NCBI GenBank assembly: GCA_934667065.1
Contig: CAKULD010000013.1
Coordinates: forward strand, 1-28,662
Source: an uncultured Collinsella sp.
Lineage (GTDB): Bacteria; Actinomycetota; Coriobacteriia; Coriobacteriales; Coriobacteriaceae
Direction: 5' to 3'
Length of the DNA: 28,662 nt
Notes under the pieces: model-generated
What the model was told of the DNA's origin: nothing
Database searches by the model: none
What the model saw: only the letters and a program-made list of their open reading frames with translations
Shown: positions 15,956 to 25,213 of the stretch, piece by piece
How positions within the stretch are numbered: position 1 is the stretch's first letter
Layout of the letters: every line of letters starts with the position of its first letter
Program-made: the position numbers and the translations under genes

Positions 15956-16092
15956 GTCCCCTTCCGCCGCAGGGCTTAGGTTTTGCTCCATGCTCAAACA
16001 GTCCTGCTCGCACGAAGAGCACATTAAGTGCTCTTCGGCTCGTGCGGAACTGCGCGTGGAGCAATAACCTAAGCCCTGCGGCGGAAGGGGAC
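15956..16092. repeat. Long inverted repeat, family C copy 2, with nested core hairpin
   Basis: The arms at 15956-15990 (35 nt) and 16057-16092 (36 nt) are complementary with a single one-base bulge. The 66-nt core holds the hairpin GAAGAGCAC / ATTAA / GTGCTCTTC (from 16014) flanked by GCAC and GTGC. It matches the copy at 9508-9628 nearly base for base in the core; where one copy has a G:C pair, the other has A:T. It begins 8 nt after the def stop. Confidence 0.93.
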
Positions 16093-16165
16093 TGCGTTGT
16101 CCTGCTAGGTTCGCCCGGGTGCCGTTGGGCCAGGGATGGGCGTCTACGCTGATAAGTGCTTTGTT

Positions 16166-16198
16166 GAGAGGGTCGCCTTTTGAGGCGGCTCTTTCTTT
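16166..16198 (+). terminator. Probable terminator of the priA-def unit
   Basis: GAG...CGCC pairs with GGCG...CTC across an internal loop, with loop TTTTGA, and is followed by TTTCTTT. The stem is imperfect, so this is tentative. Confidence 0.45.
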
Positions 16199-16309
16199 GG
16201 TTTTGGGTATATTTGATTCTGTTGAATTGTTCTGGCGTCTTGGTTGGGACTTGGCCTGACGCTGTTTTGGTAGCCGTCTCGGCTCGTTATTGAGAGGGGA
16301 CATTGTTTT

Positions 16310-17230
16310 ATGCGTATTGTGTTTATGGGTACGCCCGATTTTGCGGTGCCTTCGTTGACTTCGCTTGTTGCGGCTGGGAATGAGATTGCGCTTGTTGTTA
16401 CTCGTCCTGATGCTATTCGTGGGCGTGGTAAGAAGCTTGAGCCTTCTCCTGTTAAGGCCAAGGCGCTTGAGTTGGGGTTGCCGGTTATTGAGGCTAATCG
16501 GATGACGCCTGAGGTTGTTGAGGCGCTCCAGGCTGCTCAGGCTGATATTTTCTGTGTGGCTGCTTATGGCTGCATTTTACCTGATGAGGTACTGCATATG
16601 GCGCCGCTTGGTATTGTGAATGTCCATGCGTCCTTGCTGCCGCGTTGGCGTGGTGCCGCCCCCATTCAGCGTGCCATTCTTGCTGGTGATGAGGTTGCTG
16701 GCGTTTCTATTATGCGTATTGGGCATGGTGTGGATACGGGTGCTTATTGTGCGCAGGCTTCCACTTCGGTTGCCGGAAAGCATGCTGAGGCGCTTACGAT
16801 GGAGTTGGGTGAGCTGGGTGGCAAGTTGTTGGCCGATACGCTGCCTTCGCTTGCTGATGGCTTGGCTGTGTGGACTGAGCAGGATGAAACGCTCGTTACC
16901 CATGCTGCCAAGATTTCTAAGCAGGAGATGCGCCTGGATCCCCAAATGACGGCGCTCGATTGCGTGCGTCATGTCCTTGCTTCGTCCGACACGGCGCCTG
17001 CTCGCTGCGTGATCGCCGGCAAGACCGTGCGCGTGCTCGATGCTGCGCCGGCCGATGTGTCGCTCCGCGAGGGCGCTGTTGCCGTCAAGAGCAAGCGCGT
17101 TTACCTGGGCCTCTCCGATGGCGCTGCTGAGCTGCTCGAGGTTAAGCCCGATGGCAAGCGTGCCATGGCTGCTTCTGCCTGGGCAGCCGGTCTGCAGGGC
17201 GCCGAACTTAGCTGGGGTGTTTTGTCATGA
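16310..17230 (+). CDS. fmt: Methionyl-tRNA formyltransferase
   Basis: The enzyme formylates Met-tRNA(fMet) using 10-formyl-tetrahydrofolate, giving the initiator tRNA. It has 306 residues, the usual size. The N-terminal formyltransferase fold opens MRIVFMGTPDFAVPSL. The catalytic segment NVHASLLPRWRGAAPIQRAI supplies Asn104 and His106, and GVDTG supplies Asp142, the expected catalytic triad. The C-terminal OB-like domain follows from about residue 205. The stop overlaps the rsmB start by ATGA, so the two are translationally coupled. The first 170 or so codons prefer T and G in third position, while the rest use C and G like the neighbours; the preceding spacer shares the bias. Formyl addition here pairs with removal by Def upstream. 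Confidence 0.97.
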   Translation: MRIVFMGTPDFAVPSLTSLVAAGNEIALVVTRPDAIRGRGKKLEPSPVKAKALELGLPVIEANRMTPEVVEALQAAQADIFCVAAYGCILPDEVLHMAPLGIVNVHASLLPRWRGAAPIQRAILAGDEVAGVSIMRIGHGVDTGAYCAQASTSVAGKHAEALTMELGELGGKLLADTLPSLADGLAVWTEQDETLVTHAAKISKQEMRLDPQMTALDCVRHVLASSDTAPARCVIAGKTVRVLDAAPADVSLREGAVAVKSKRVYLGLSDGAAELLEVKPDGKRAMAASAWAAGLQGAELSWGVLS

Positions 17231-18627
17231 GTAAGCTTTCTCCTGCGCGCAAGCTCGCGCTCGATGTTTTGATGGAGGCCGATCGCCGCGGCATGTACGC
17301 GCGCGACGTGCTCTCTGCCCGTGCGTCTGCCAAGGCCATTGACCAGCGCGATTCTGCTTTTGCCGCTCGCTTGGCGCTTGGCGTTGCCGCCACGCAGGGC
17401 ATTTTGGATGAGCTGCTCGACCAGTTTCTCGACAAGCCTAAAAAGGTCGCGCCGCGTGTGCGCATGGCGCTTCGCATCTCGGCCTTCGAGATGCTCTACC
17501 TGCACACCCCGGGCCGCGTTGCCGTGAGCCAGGGCGTTGAGCTGGTGCGCAGTGGCGCTAAGTCGGCTGCCGGCCTTGCCAATGCCGTGCTGCATAAGGT
17601 AGCCGACAATGTTGAGGATTTCTCCGTGGCTGCGGATGTCGATGAATCCGAGCGCCGCTTGGTGCGCCTTTCTCGCGTGATGGGTCTGCCGCGCTGGCTG
17701 TGTGCTCGCCTCATGGCGGCGTTCGATACGCCCGAGGGCGCGCTCAACTTTGCCGGCAATTTGGCGCCCGCACCGCTCGCTCTACACGCCAATGCGTTCG
17801 CCACCAAGCCCGACCCGTTTATTGCCCAGCTGGTGGCACCCGTGTTCCCCGGTTGCCATGCGCCGGTCGATGCGCAAGTTGCCGTGGCCTCGGGCGTGTT
17901 TGAGCGCGCCGCCGCGGTGGCCTCGGACCTGAATGCTCAGCTTATCGCGACTGCCGCGACGCGCCCTGGGCGTTGCCTGGAGATTGGCGCCGGTCGCGGC
18001 ACTAAGACCTACGTGATGATGTGCCAAGCCAAGCGCGCCGGATTTGAGCATCAGCATACGGCGCTTGACCTGCACGATCGCAAGTGCGATCAGAATCTGG
18101 CTCGTCTGCGCAAAGCTGGCATCACGGGTGTGCGCACCGTCTCGGGCGATGCCTGCGAGCTCGATGAGGTACTCACGTCGTTCGACGCCATGCTCGGCGA
18201 GCCCGCTCTGTTCGATACGGTGTTTATTGATGCGCCGTGCTCGGGCACCGGTACCATGCGCCGTCATCCGGAGATCCCGTGGCGCCTGACCGAGAACGAT
18301 GTTACGACGGCGCTGCCCAGGCTGCAGCTAACAATGCTTAAAGAAGCGGCTGCGCGCGTGGCTGCCGGCGGTGAGCTCATCTACGCTACCTGCTCGGTCT
18401 TTGACGAGGAAAACACGCAGGTAATCGATGCATTCTTGGCTTCGCCCGAGGGCCAGGGCTTTGCTGTGAAGCCGCTCTCCGAGTCGCAAATTCTGCAGCT
18501 GCCCGAATTTGACCAGGCCAAGAAGCTCGTAACGGTCCGCCAAAACGACCGAGGCCTCTTCCAAAGCGTTCCCGTAAACGCGGACTCCTACGACGGTCAC
18601 TTCTGCGCCCGCCTAGTCCGCAACTAA
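17227..18627 (+). CDS. rsmB: 16S rRNA (cytosine-5) methyltransferase RsmB-like (Sun family)
   Basis: This 466-residue SAM-dependent enzyme should methylate C967 (E. coli numbering) of 16S rRNA. The N-terminal NusB-like RNA-binding helical domain occupies about residues 1-140. The Rossmann methyltransferase domain follows. Motif IV is DAPCSGTGTMRRHPEIPWR with Cys338, and motif VI is YATCSVFDEEN with Cys389; these are the two conserved Cys of RNA m5C methyltransferases. The SAM-binding motif I reads LEIGAGRGTKT (from 251) rather than the usual D-AAPGGKT form, a visible divergence. The gene overlaps fmt by 4 nt and ends a four-gene run priA-def-fmt-rsmB also common in other bacteria. A family A inverted repeat follows 5 nt after the stop. 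Confidence 0.93.
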   Translation: MSKLSPARKLALDVLMEADRRGMYARDVLSARASAKAIDQRDSAFAARLALGVAATQGILDELLDQFLDKPKKVAPRVRMALRISAFEMLYLHTPGRVAVSQGVELVRSGAKSAAGLANAVLHKVADNVEDFSVAADVDESERRLVRLSRVMGLPRWLCARLMAAFDTPEGALNFAGNLAPAPLALHANAFATKPDPFIAQLVAPVFPGCHAPVDAQVAVASGVFERAAAVASDLNAQLIATAATRPGRCLEIGAGRGTKTYVMMCQAKRAGFEHQHTALDLHDRKCDQNLARLRKAGITGVRTVSGDACELDEVLTSFDAMLGEPALFDTVFIDAPCSGTGTMRRHPEIPWRLTENDVTTALPRLQLTMLKEAAARVAAGGELIYATCSVFDEENTQVIDAFLASPEGQGFAVKPLSESQILQLPEFDQAKKLVTVRQNDRGLFQSVPVNADSYDGHFCARLVRN

Positions 18628-18632
18628 TTTCT

Positions 18633-18701
18633 GAGTTACGGTGAAATACGGACTGTTTAGCTGCCAAATGGCGCTATTCAGTCCGTATTTCACCGCAAGT
18701 T
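18633..18701. repeat. Long inverted repeat, family A copy 2
   Basis: GTTACGGTGAAATACGGACTG (left arm, 18635-18655, first 20 of 21 bases matching) pairs with 18679-18701, and a second stem TAGC-GCC closes on a small AAAT loop. It is the same family as 2351-2440. It lies between the rsmB stop and a GC-rich hairpin, in a convergent gap with fmdB. Confidence 0.88.
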
Positions 18702-18707
18702 ATGAGG

Positions 18708-18741
18708 GCGGCCCCGCGATCGGTTTTGATCGCGGGGCCGC
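18708..18741. terminator. Bidirectional hairpin between rsmB and fmdB
   Basis: A perfect 14-bp stem GCGGCCCCGCGATC (18708-18721) pairs with 18728-18741 around a GGTTTT loop. It lies 7 nt from the fmdB stop. It is very stable, but the flanking T-tract is weak on both strands. It probably terminates both converging transcripts. Confidence 0.7.
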
Positions 18742-18747
18742 TTGTCG

Positions 18748-18984
18748 CTAGTGGCTATGCGGGCAGTTGGCGCAGCAACCGCTGGTGGCGCTGGTGCTGG
18801 AGCCGCCACTTCGCTGGTCGGTGTTGTAGAAGCCGCTGCCCTCAAACTTGATGCCGCTGGCCGAGAACGTCTTGGCGGCCGGGGCGCCGCAGCTCGGGCA
18901 CACGACCTCGGGGGTCTCGGACATGGGATGCTCAACCTCAAACACGTTGCCGCAACTCGAGCACTTGTAATCGTAGCGCGCCAT
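18748..18984 (-). CDS. FmdB-family zinc-ribbon protein
   Basis: This 78-residue protein has the FmdB/CxxC_CxxC_SSSS regulatory-type zinc ribbon: MARYDYKCSSCGNVFEVEHP followed by CPSCGAPA, giving two CxxC pairs that should bind one zinc. An FSASGIKFEGSGFYNTD stretch is typical of the family. The C-terminus is unusual in ending CCANCPHSH after a Gly/Ser/Thr linker, which adds Cys and His residues that could bind a second metal. The start at 18984 has AAAAGGAAG upstream. The biological role of the family is poorly known. It is monocistronic, between a convergent rsmB and the glucan cluster terminator. Confidence 0.9.
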   Translation of the reverse strand: MARYDYKCSSCGNVFEVEHPMSETPEVVCPSCGAPAAKTFSASGIKFEGSGFYNTDQRSGGSSTSATSGCCANCPHSH

Positions 18985-19003
18985 AGTACTTCCTTTTCAG
19001 CAC

Positions 19004-19028
19004 AAAGCGGGCAGATCGCTCTGCCCGC
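19004..19028 (-). terminator. Terminator of the GH13-GH77 gene
   Basis: GCGGGCAGA (19007-19015) pairs with TCTGCCCGC (19020-19028), loop TCGC. Read on the minus strand the stem is followed by TTTGTG. It lies 45 nt after the glucanotransferase stop and ends the glucan cluster, close to the fmdB start. Confidence 0.75.
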
Positions 19029-19072
19029 ATAAATTCAAACGTCTGTAACTGTACCCTATATCGGGGGTTTTA

Positions 19073-22000
19073 TCACGCCTCGCCCCAGAATCTATGGGTG
19101 CTACGCAGGAGCTTCGCAGTTTTCTCCTCTGCGGCTGCAATGTCAGCCTCGTCGGCCTGCCAGGTCCAGTTGCCCGTGGCCACGCCCGGCACATTCATGC
19201 GTGCGTCGTCGCCAAGGCCCAGCACGTCCTGCAGCGGCATCATTACCAGGGGAGCATTGCTTGCCAGCGCGTCGCTCATCAGCCCAGCCGCAACCTCAAC
19301 GCCGCTCGGCTCGTCGCCGCCGGCAAAGGCGCGCGTGCACCAACCGGCGAGCGTCGACGTGTCGTGCGTCGAGGTGTACAGAATCTTGCCCGGCGTGGGA
19401 TGCACACCGCAGCGAACGTCGTAGTCGCTAAACTCCAGCACGTCCATGCCAGGGAAGCCGCAGGTCGAGGCCATAGCGCGAACGCCGGGCGTCAGATAGC
19501 CCAGGTCCTCGGCGATAAAGTTGAGCGGCCCCAGCTCGTCGTAGGCGGTCTGGAACAGGTCCTTGCCCGGTCCTGCCAGCCAGCGGCCGTCGGCGCAGGC
19601 CTTGCCCGCGGGAATGCTAAAGTAGCTGTGGAAGCCCAGGAAGTGATCCAAGCGCACGCGATCGTAGAGCGAGAACGCACGACGCAGACGGTCCATCCAC
19701 CAGCGATAGCCGTTCTGCTTCATATGGTCCCAGCGGAACGTGGGATTGCCCCAAACCTGGCCCTCGGGCGCAAAATTGTCGGGCGGCGCGCCGGAAATCT
19801 CAATCGCCTTACCGGTATCGGACAGCCAGAAGTTCTCGGGCTCGCTCCACGCGTCGGCCGAATCGTCGGACACGTACATGGGGATATCGCCGATGACCTC
19901 GATGCCCTTCTTGTGCGCGTAATTCATAAGCTCGCACCAGGCCAGGTCAAAGCGATACTGCATATACGCCTGAAGCTCGGCCTCGTCACGGAAGCGCTTG
20001 CCGTAGATCAGACGCTCGTTGTAGCGCGCGACCTCGGTCGGCCACTCGTGGCGCGACAGGCCCTCAAAGTACTTCTTCACCGCCATGTAGGCACAGTACT
20101 TCTCGAGCCAATCGGCATTGCGGTGCTTAAACGCCGTGTACAGCGGGTCGGCATCCTCGCCGCCGCGAGCCTTCCAAGCAGTAAAGTCGGCAGCCAGCTC
20201 CTCGTGGGTCTCGGGCAGCAGGTCCACATTGCCTGCAAAGGCAGAAGGACCGGCGTAGGGGGAGCGGAAGAAGTCCGTGGGATTCACCGGCAGCACCTGC
20301 CAGTAGCGCATGCCCATGGCGGCCAGATGGTCGATAAAGCGACGCGTGGGCGCGCCGATCGTGCCGGGCTTGCCGTCGTCGGTCGGCACCGAGGTGATAT
20401 GGCACACGACGCCCGCGCCGTGATCGAGCGGCTCCTGTAGGCGCTGCTCGGCGTGGTGGTAGATGATCGAAGAGCCCAGCGGATACAGATCGAGCGTGAC
20501 CGTGCCGTTGTGGATCACGCACTCGTGGCCGCTAATGACGTCGCTTGCACATTCGCCGAGCGCCGGAATCGTCACGCGATGCGAATTGCGCAGGCTGCGG
20601 TTGATGATGACGGTCGCGGACTCGCCGTCCTTGCCCGTACGGTTGTAGGCCAGCACCTCGTCATTGAGCGCGAAGGCCTTGATCTCGCCGTCGATCATAA
20701 ACGGCAGTGCGCGGCGCACAGCAGATGCGTTCTTGACGATCGCGAGCGTGTCGAAGTCGTGCAGGTCTTCCTTGGTCGGCAGGGTGCGACGGTTGCCCGG
20801 GTCGGTAAGGCCCTCCAGGCCGTACTCGTCGCCATAGTAGATCGAAGGCACGCCGGGGAAGGTCATCTGCATGAGCGTGGCGAGCCAAAAACGGCTCTTA
20901 GCCAGGCCCATCGCGTTCTCGTCCAGACGCCATTTGCTGCGCTCGCACTCGGGCAGCTGCGACTCGTCGGGGCCGCCGCCGAGCACCGAGATAATGCGCG
21001 GACGGTCGTGGCTCGAAAGCAGATTAAGTGCACAAGACAGGGCCTCACGCGGATAGTTCTCGCGCAGGGTTTCGATATCCTCGGCTGCCTGGTAGGCGTT
21101 CTTGTAGCCCATCAAAAAGCCGATGACCATGTCGCGGAAGGGGTAGTCCATGGCGGAGTCGAGCTCGGAGCCCTGCAGATAGCGGCGCAGATGACCATAG
21201 CTGATCTTGTTGGAGGCGTCTTCCCAGACCTCGCCGAGCAGCAGTGCGTCAGGCTTTTCGGCAAGTACTGCCTTCTTGATCTCGGCCAGGAAATCGTCAG
21301 AAAGCTCGTCAGCGACGTCCAGACGCCAGCCGTGAGCACCGGCGCGCAGCCATTTGCGGATGACGCCGTCTTTGCCCAGGATCTTCTCGCGAACCAGCTC
21401 AGAGCTCTCGTTGAGCGCGGGCATATTGCCAACGCCCCACCAGCAGTCATACGTTCCGTCCTCGTGGAAGTTGAACGCATCGCGCCAAGGCGAATCCTCG
21501 CTCTGCCAGGCGCCCACACCGGGGTAGTTGCCATAGCGGTTAAAGTAGATCGAATCGTCGCCTGTGTGGTTGAATACGCCGTCCAGGATGATGGAAATGC
21601 CCAGCTTTTCGGCCGCTTCGCACAGCTCGGTAAAGTCCTGCTCGGTACCCAGAATCGGGTCGATCTTGGTGTAGTCGGCCGTGTCGTAACGGTGGTTGCT
21701 CGTGGCCTCGAAGATGGGGTTGAGGTAGATGGCCGTAAAGCCCAGCTCGGCGATGCGAGGCAGGTCTTCCTGGATTCCCTTGAGGGAGCCGCCGTAGAAA
21801 TCCCAAGTCTTGATGGAACCGTCTTCGGCGCGCTCGTACACGGGCGGCTCGTTCCAGTCCTCGACCATGCGGCGCTGAATTCCCTTACGCGGCCTTTCGA
21901 TCTGAGCCAGCGTGCGCTCGCGCCAGTGCTCGTCGCGGGCGTAACGGTCGGGAAAAATCTGGTAGACCATGCCGCGCTCGTACCACTCGGGTCGAACCTC

Positions 22001-22369
22001 GCGGTGCTTGTATACGGTGACCTGGAAGGACGGCACCTCGGCGTAGTCGTAAGTCACGCCCTCGCCGCCGGTGCGGCCCTGCGGCGCGCCCAGGCGAACC
22101 TCGGGCTGGCCCTCGATATTGCAGATAAAGCTGTACCAGATCAGACGGGGCTCGTCGCACGTAAGCTCGGCGGTAAAGATGCCGTCGCCTTCGTGCGTCA
22201 TGGGGTACAGAGATTCGCCGACCTCATCGACCCAGGTGCGCAGCGTAAGCGTGGCCTGCGCGGGGTCGGCGTCCTCCAAAATCACGGAGAGCGAAAGGGT
22301 GGTTCCAGTGGTCACGGCACCAAACGGAGTGCGAAACTGCGGAAGGCGGCTGTTGTGTATCAATCTCAT
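19073..22369 (-). CDS. Alpha-amylase/neopullulanase (GH13) fused to 4-alpha-glucanotransferase (GH77, MalQ-like)
   Basis: This 1098-residue two-enzyme protein should cut alpha-glucans and rejoin maltooligosaccharides. An N-terminal beta-domain (1-125) resembles the N-domains of neopullulanases. GH13 spans about 130-560, from GMVYQIFPDRYARD, with region I DGVFNH (263-268), nucleophile Asp351 in GWRLDVADE, acid/base Glu380 in LLGEVWED and Asp455 in SSHDRPR. A GH13 beta-sandwich follows to about 640. GH77 starts near 650 (GAGVVCHITSVPT) with GDIPMYVSDDSADAW, nucleophile Asp908 in RLDHFLGF, acid/base Glu954 in AEDLG and Asp1003 in THD. All catalytic residues of both halves are present. No signal peptide is seen, so it should act in the cytoplasm on stored glycogen or imported dextrins. 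It is last in the glucan cluster, with its own -10-like TATAAT upstream. Confidence 0.92.
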   Translation of the reverse strand: MRLIHNSRLPQFRTPFGAVTTGTTLSLSVILEDADPAQATLTLRTWVDEVGESLYPMTHEGDGIFTAELTCDEPRLIWYSFICNIEGQPEVRLGAPQGRTGGEGVTYDYAEVPSFQVTVYKHREVRPEWYERGMVYQIFPDRYARDEHWRERTLAQIERPRKGIQRRMVEDWNEPPVYERAEDGSIKTWDFYGGSLKGIQEDLPRIAELGFTAIYLNPIFEATSNHRYDTADYTKIDPILGTEQDFTELCEAAEKLGISIILDGVFNHTGDDSIYFNRYGNYPGVGAWQSEDSPWRDAFNFHEDGTYDCWWGVGNMPALNESSELVREKILGKDGVIRKWLRAGAHGWRLDVADELSDDFLAEIKKAVLAEKPDALLLGEVWEDASNKISYGHLRRYLQGSELDSAMDYPFRDMVIGFLMGYKNAYQAAEDIETLRENYPREALSCALNLLSSHDRPRIISVLGGGPDESQLPECERSKWRLDENAMGLAKSRFWLATLMQMTFPGVPSIYYGDEYGLEGLTDPGNRRTLPTKEDLHDFDTLAIVKNASAVRRALPFMIDGEIKAFALNDEVLAYNRTGKDGESATVIINRSLRNSHRVTIPALGECASDVISGHECVIHNGTVTLDLYPLGSSIIYHHAEQRLQEPLDHGAGVVCHITSVPTDDGKPGTIGAPTRRFIDHLAAMGMRYWQVLPVNPTDFFRSPYAGPSAFAGNVDLLPETHEELAADFTAWKARGGEDADPLYTAFKHRNADWLEKYCAYMAVKKYFEGLSRHEWPTEVARYNERLIYGKRFRDEAELQAYMQYRFDLAWCELMNYAHKKGIEVIGDIPMYVSDDSADAWSEPENFWLSDTGKAIEISGAPPDNFAPEGQVWGNPTFRWDHMKQNGYRWWMDRLRRAFSLYDRVRLDHFLGFHSYFSIPAGKACADGRWLAGPGKDLFQTAYDELGPLNFIAEDLGYLTPGVRAMASTCGFPGMDVLEFSDYDVRCGVHPTPGKILYTSTHDTSTLAGWCTRAFAGGDEPSGVEVAAGLMSDALASNAPLVMMPLQDVLGLGDDARMNVPGVATGNWTWQADEADIAAAEEKTAKLLRSTHRFWGEA

Positions 22370-22430
22370 AGTACGGTCCAGTTCTATACATTCATGGCCT
22401 GCGGGCCACGGGCTTTACGCACAGGATGTA

Positions 22431-22436
22431 ATTATA
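22431..22436 (-). promoter_or_regulatory. Candidate -10 box of the GH13-GH77 gene
   Basis: Read on the minus strand, 22436-22431 is a perfect TATAAT, about 60 nt upstream of the start codon at 22369. No good -35 lies 16-18 nt further upstream (TTATAC is the nearest), so the promoter may need an activator. This is a sequence match only. Confidence 0.45.
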
Positions 22437-22564
22437 TTCGTTGGACGCACTGTGTATAAACAACATCCGTTTACTATCGGCGAACGGTTGTCCTAGAAAA
22501 TCGTTTTACCATCCAAATTATCGCGCTATAGTAATACACTTTTGCGGATGCCATTCGTAGTGAA

Positions 22565-22719
22565 ACAAAAGTACGCCGGTTTACTACGATGAATTGAAAG
22601 ATCTCGACCATAGCCATTTTGGTGATATTAAAACCGCAGGTAGAAGCGTTGCGAATTTCGTCGATTTCTCGCCGTGGTCGAGAGGGTCAAATTTAACGTA
22701 GTAAACCGGCCTACTTTGT
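22565..22719. repeat. Long inverted repeat, family D
   Basis: The arms 22565-22588 and 22697-22719 share a perfect GCCGGTTTACTACG/CGTAGTAAACCGGC core, with one bulge and one mismatch outside it. Further in, CTCGACCA (22603-22610) pairs with TGGTCGAG (22675-22682). The centre is about 64 nt with GATATTAAAACCGCAGG. It is much more AT-rich than the genes around it and unlike families A-C in sequence. Confidence 0.88.
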
Positions 22720-22734
22720 AATACAGGATTTCGA

Positions 22735-22773
22735 CGCAAAAGAGGGCGCCTGGTTGGGGCGCCCTCTTTTGCG
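22735..22773 (-). terminator. Terminator of glgA
   Basis: A perfect 16-bp stem pairs 22735-22750 with 22758-22773 around a TGGTTGG loop. The stem contains AAAAGAGGGCGCC, so the minus-strand transcript ends in a TTTT run within the descending arm. It lies 29 nt after the glgA stop. Confidence 0.88.
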
Positions 22774-22801
22774 TTGAGGATTGGGTTTTGGATCGTCCGA
22801 A

Positions 22802-25123
<2,322 letters not shown>

Positions 25124-25146
25124 ATTGTCTCCCATGTTGCAATTCG

Positions 25147-25182
25147 AGAATAGCCGCCAGGTATAAACCGGGCGGCTATTCT
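25147..25182 (-). promoter_or_regulatory. Hairpin between glgD and glgA
   Basis: A perfect 12-bp stem pairs 25147-25158 with 25171-25182, loop 12 nt, in the 90-nt gap. Only the U/A-rich end of the stem resembles a terminator and no U-tract follows. It may attenuate or process the glgCD transcript rather than end it. Confidence 0.6.
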
Positions 25183-25213
25183 TCAGTTTACGTGCGATTA
25201 TGCGACGCCAATG

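Larger units (their letters stand above)
15948..16309. other. 362-nt gene-free gap between def and fmt
   Basis: The gap contains the family C inverted repeat (15956-16092), about 70 nt without visible structure, a probable terminator near 16166-16198, and a strongly G/T-rich stretch from about 16150 to the fmt ribosome-binding site GAGAGGGG (16292-16299). TATATT at 16208-16213 could be a -10 for fmt, but no -35 is evident. No open reading frame was recognised. Confidence 0.7.
22370..22801. other. 432-nt gene-free gap between glgA and the GH13-GH77 gene
   Basis: The gap contains the glgA terminator (22735-22773), an AT-richer inverted repeat (22565-22719), about 130 nt with no clear structure, and the promoter region of the GH13-GH77 gene. 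It is markedly lower in GC than the flanking genes. No open reading frame was recognised on either strand. Confidence 0.8.

Noticed and set aside
14361..16064. 567-codon minus-strand frame across priA and def
   Set aside because: It overlaps two firmly identified genes and the family C repeat, and it has no known motifs or plausible ribosome-binding site.
20453..22459. 668-codon open frame on the plus strand opposite the GH13-GH77 gene
   Set aside because: It lies antisense to a protein with all catalytic motifs of two enzyme families, and its translation shows no recognisable domain. Long antisense frames are expected at high GC.
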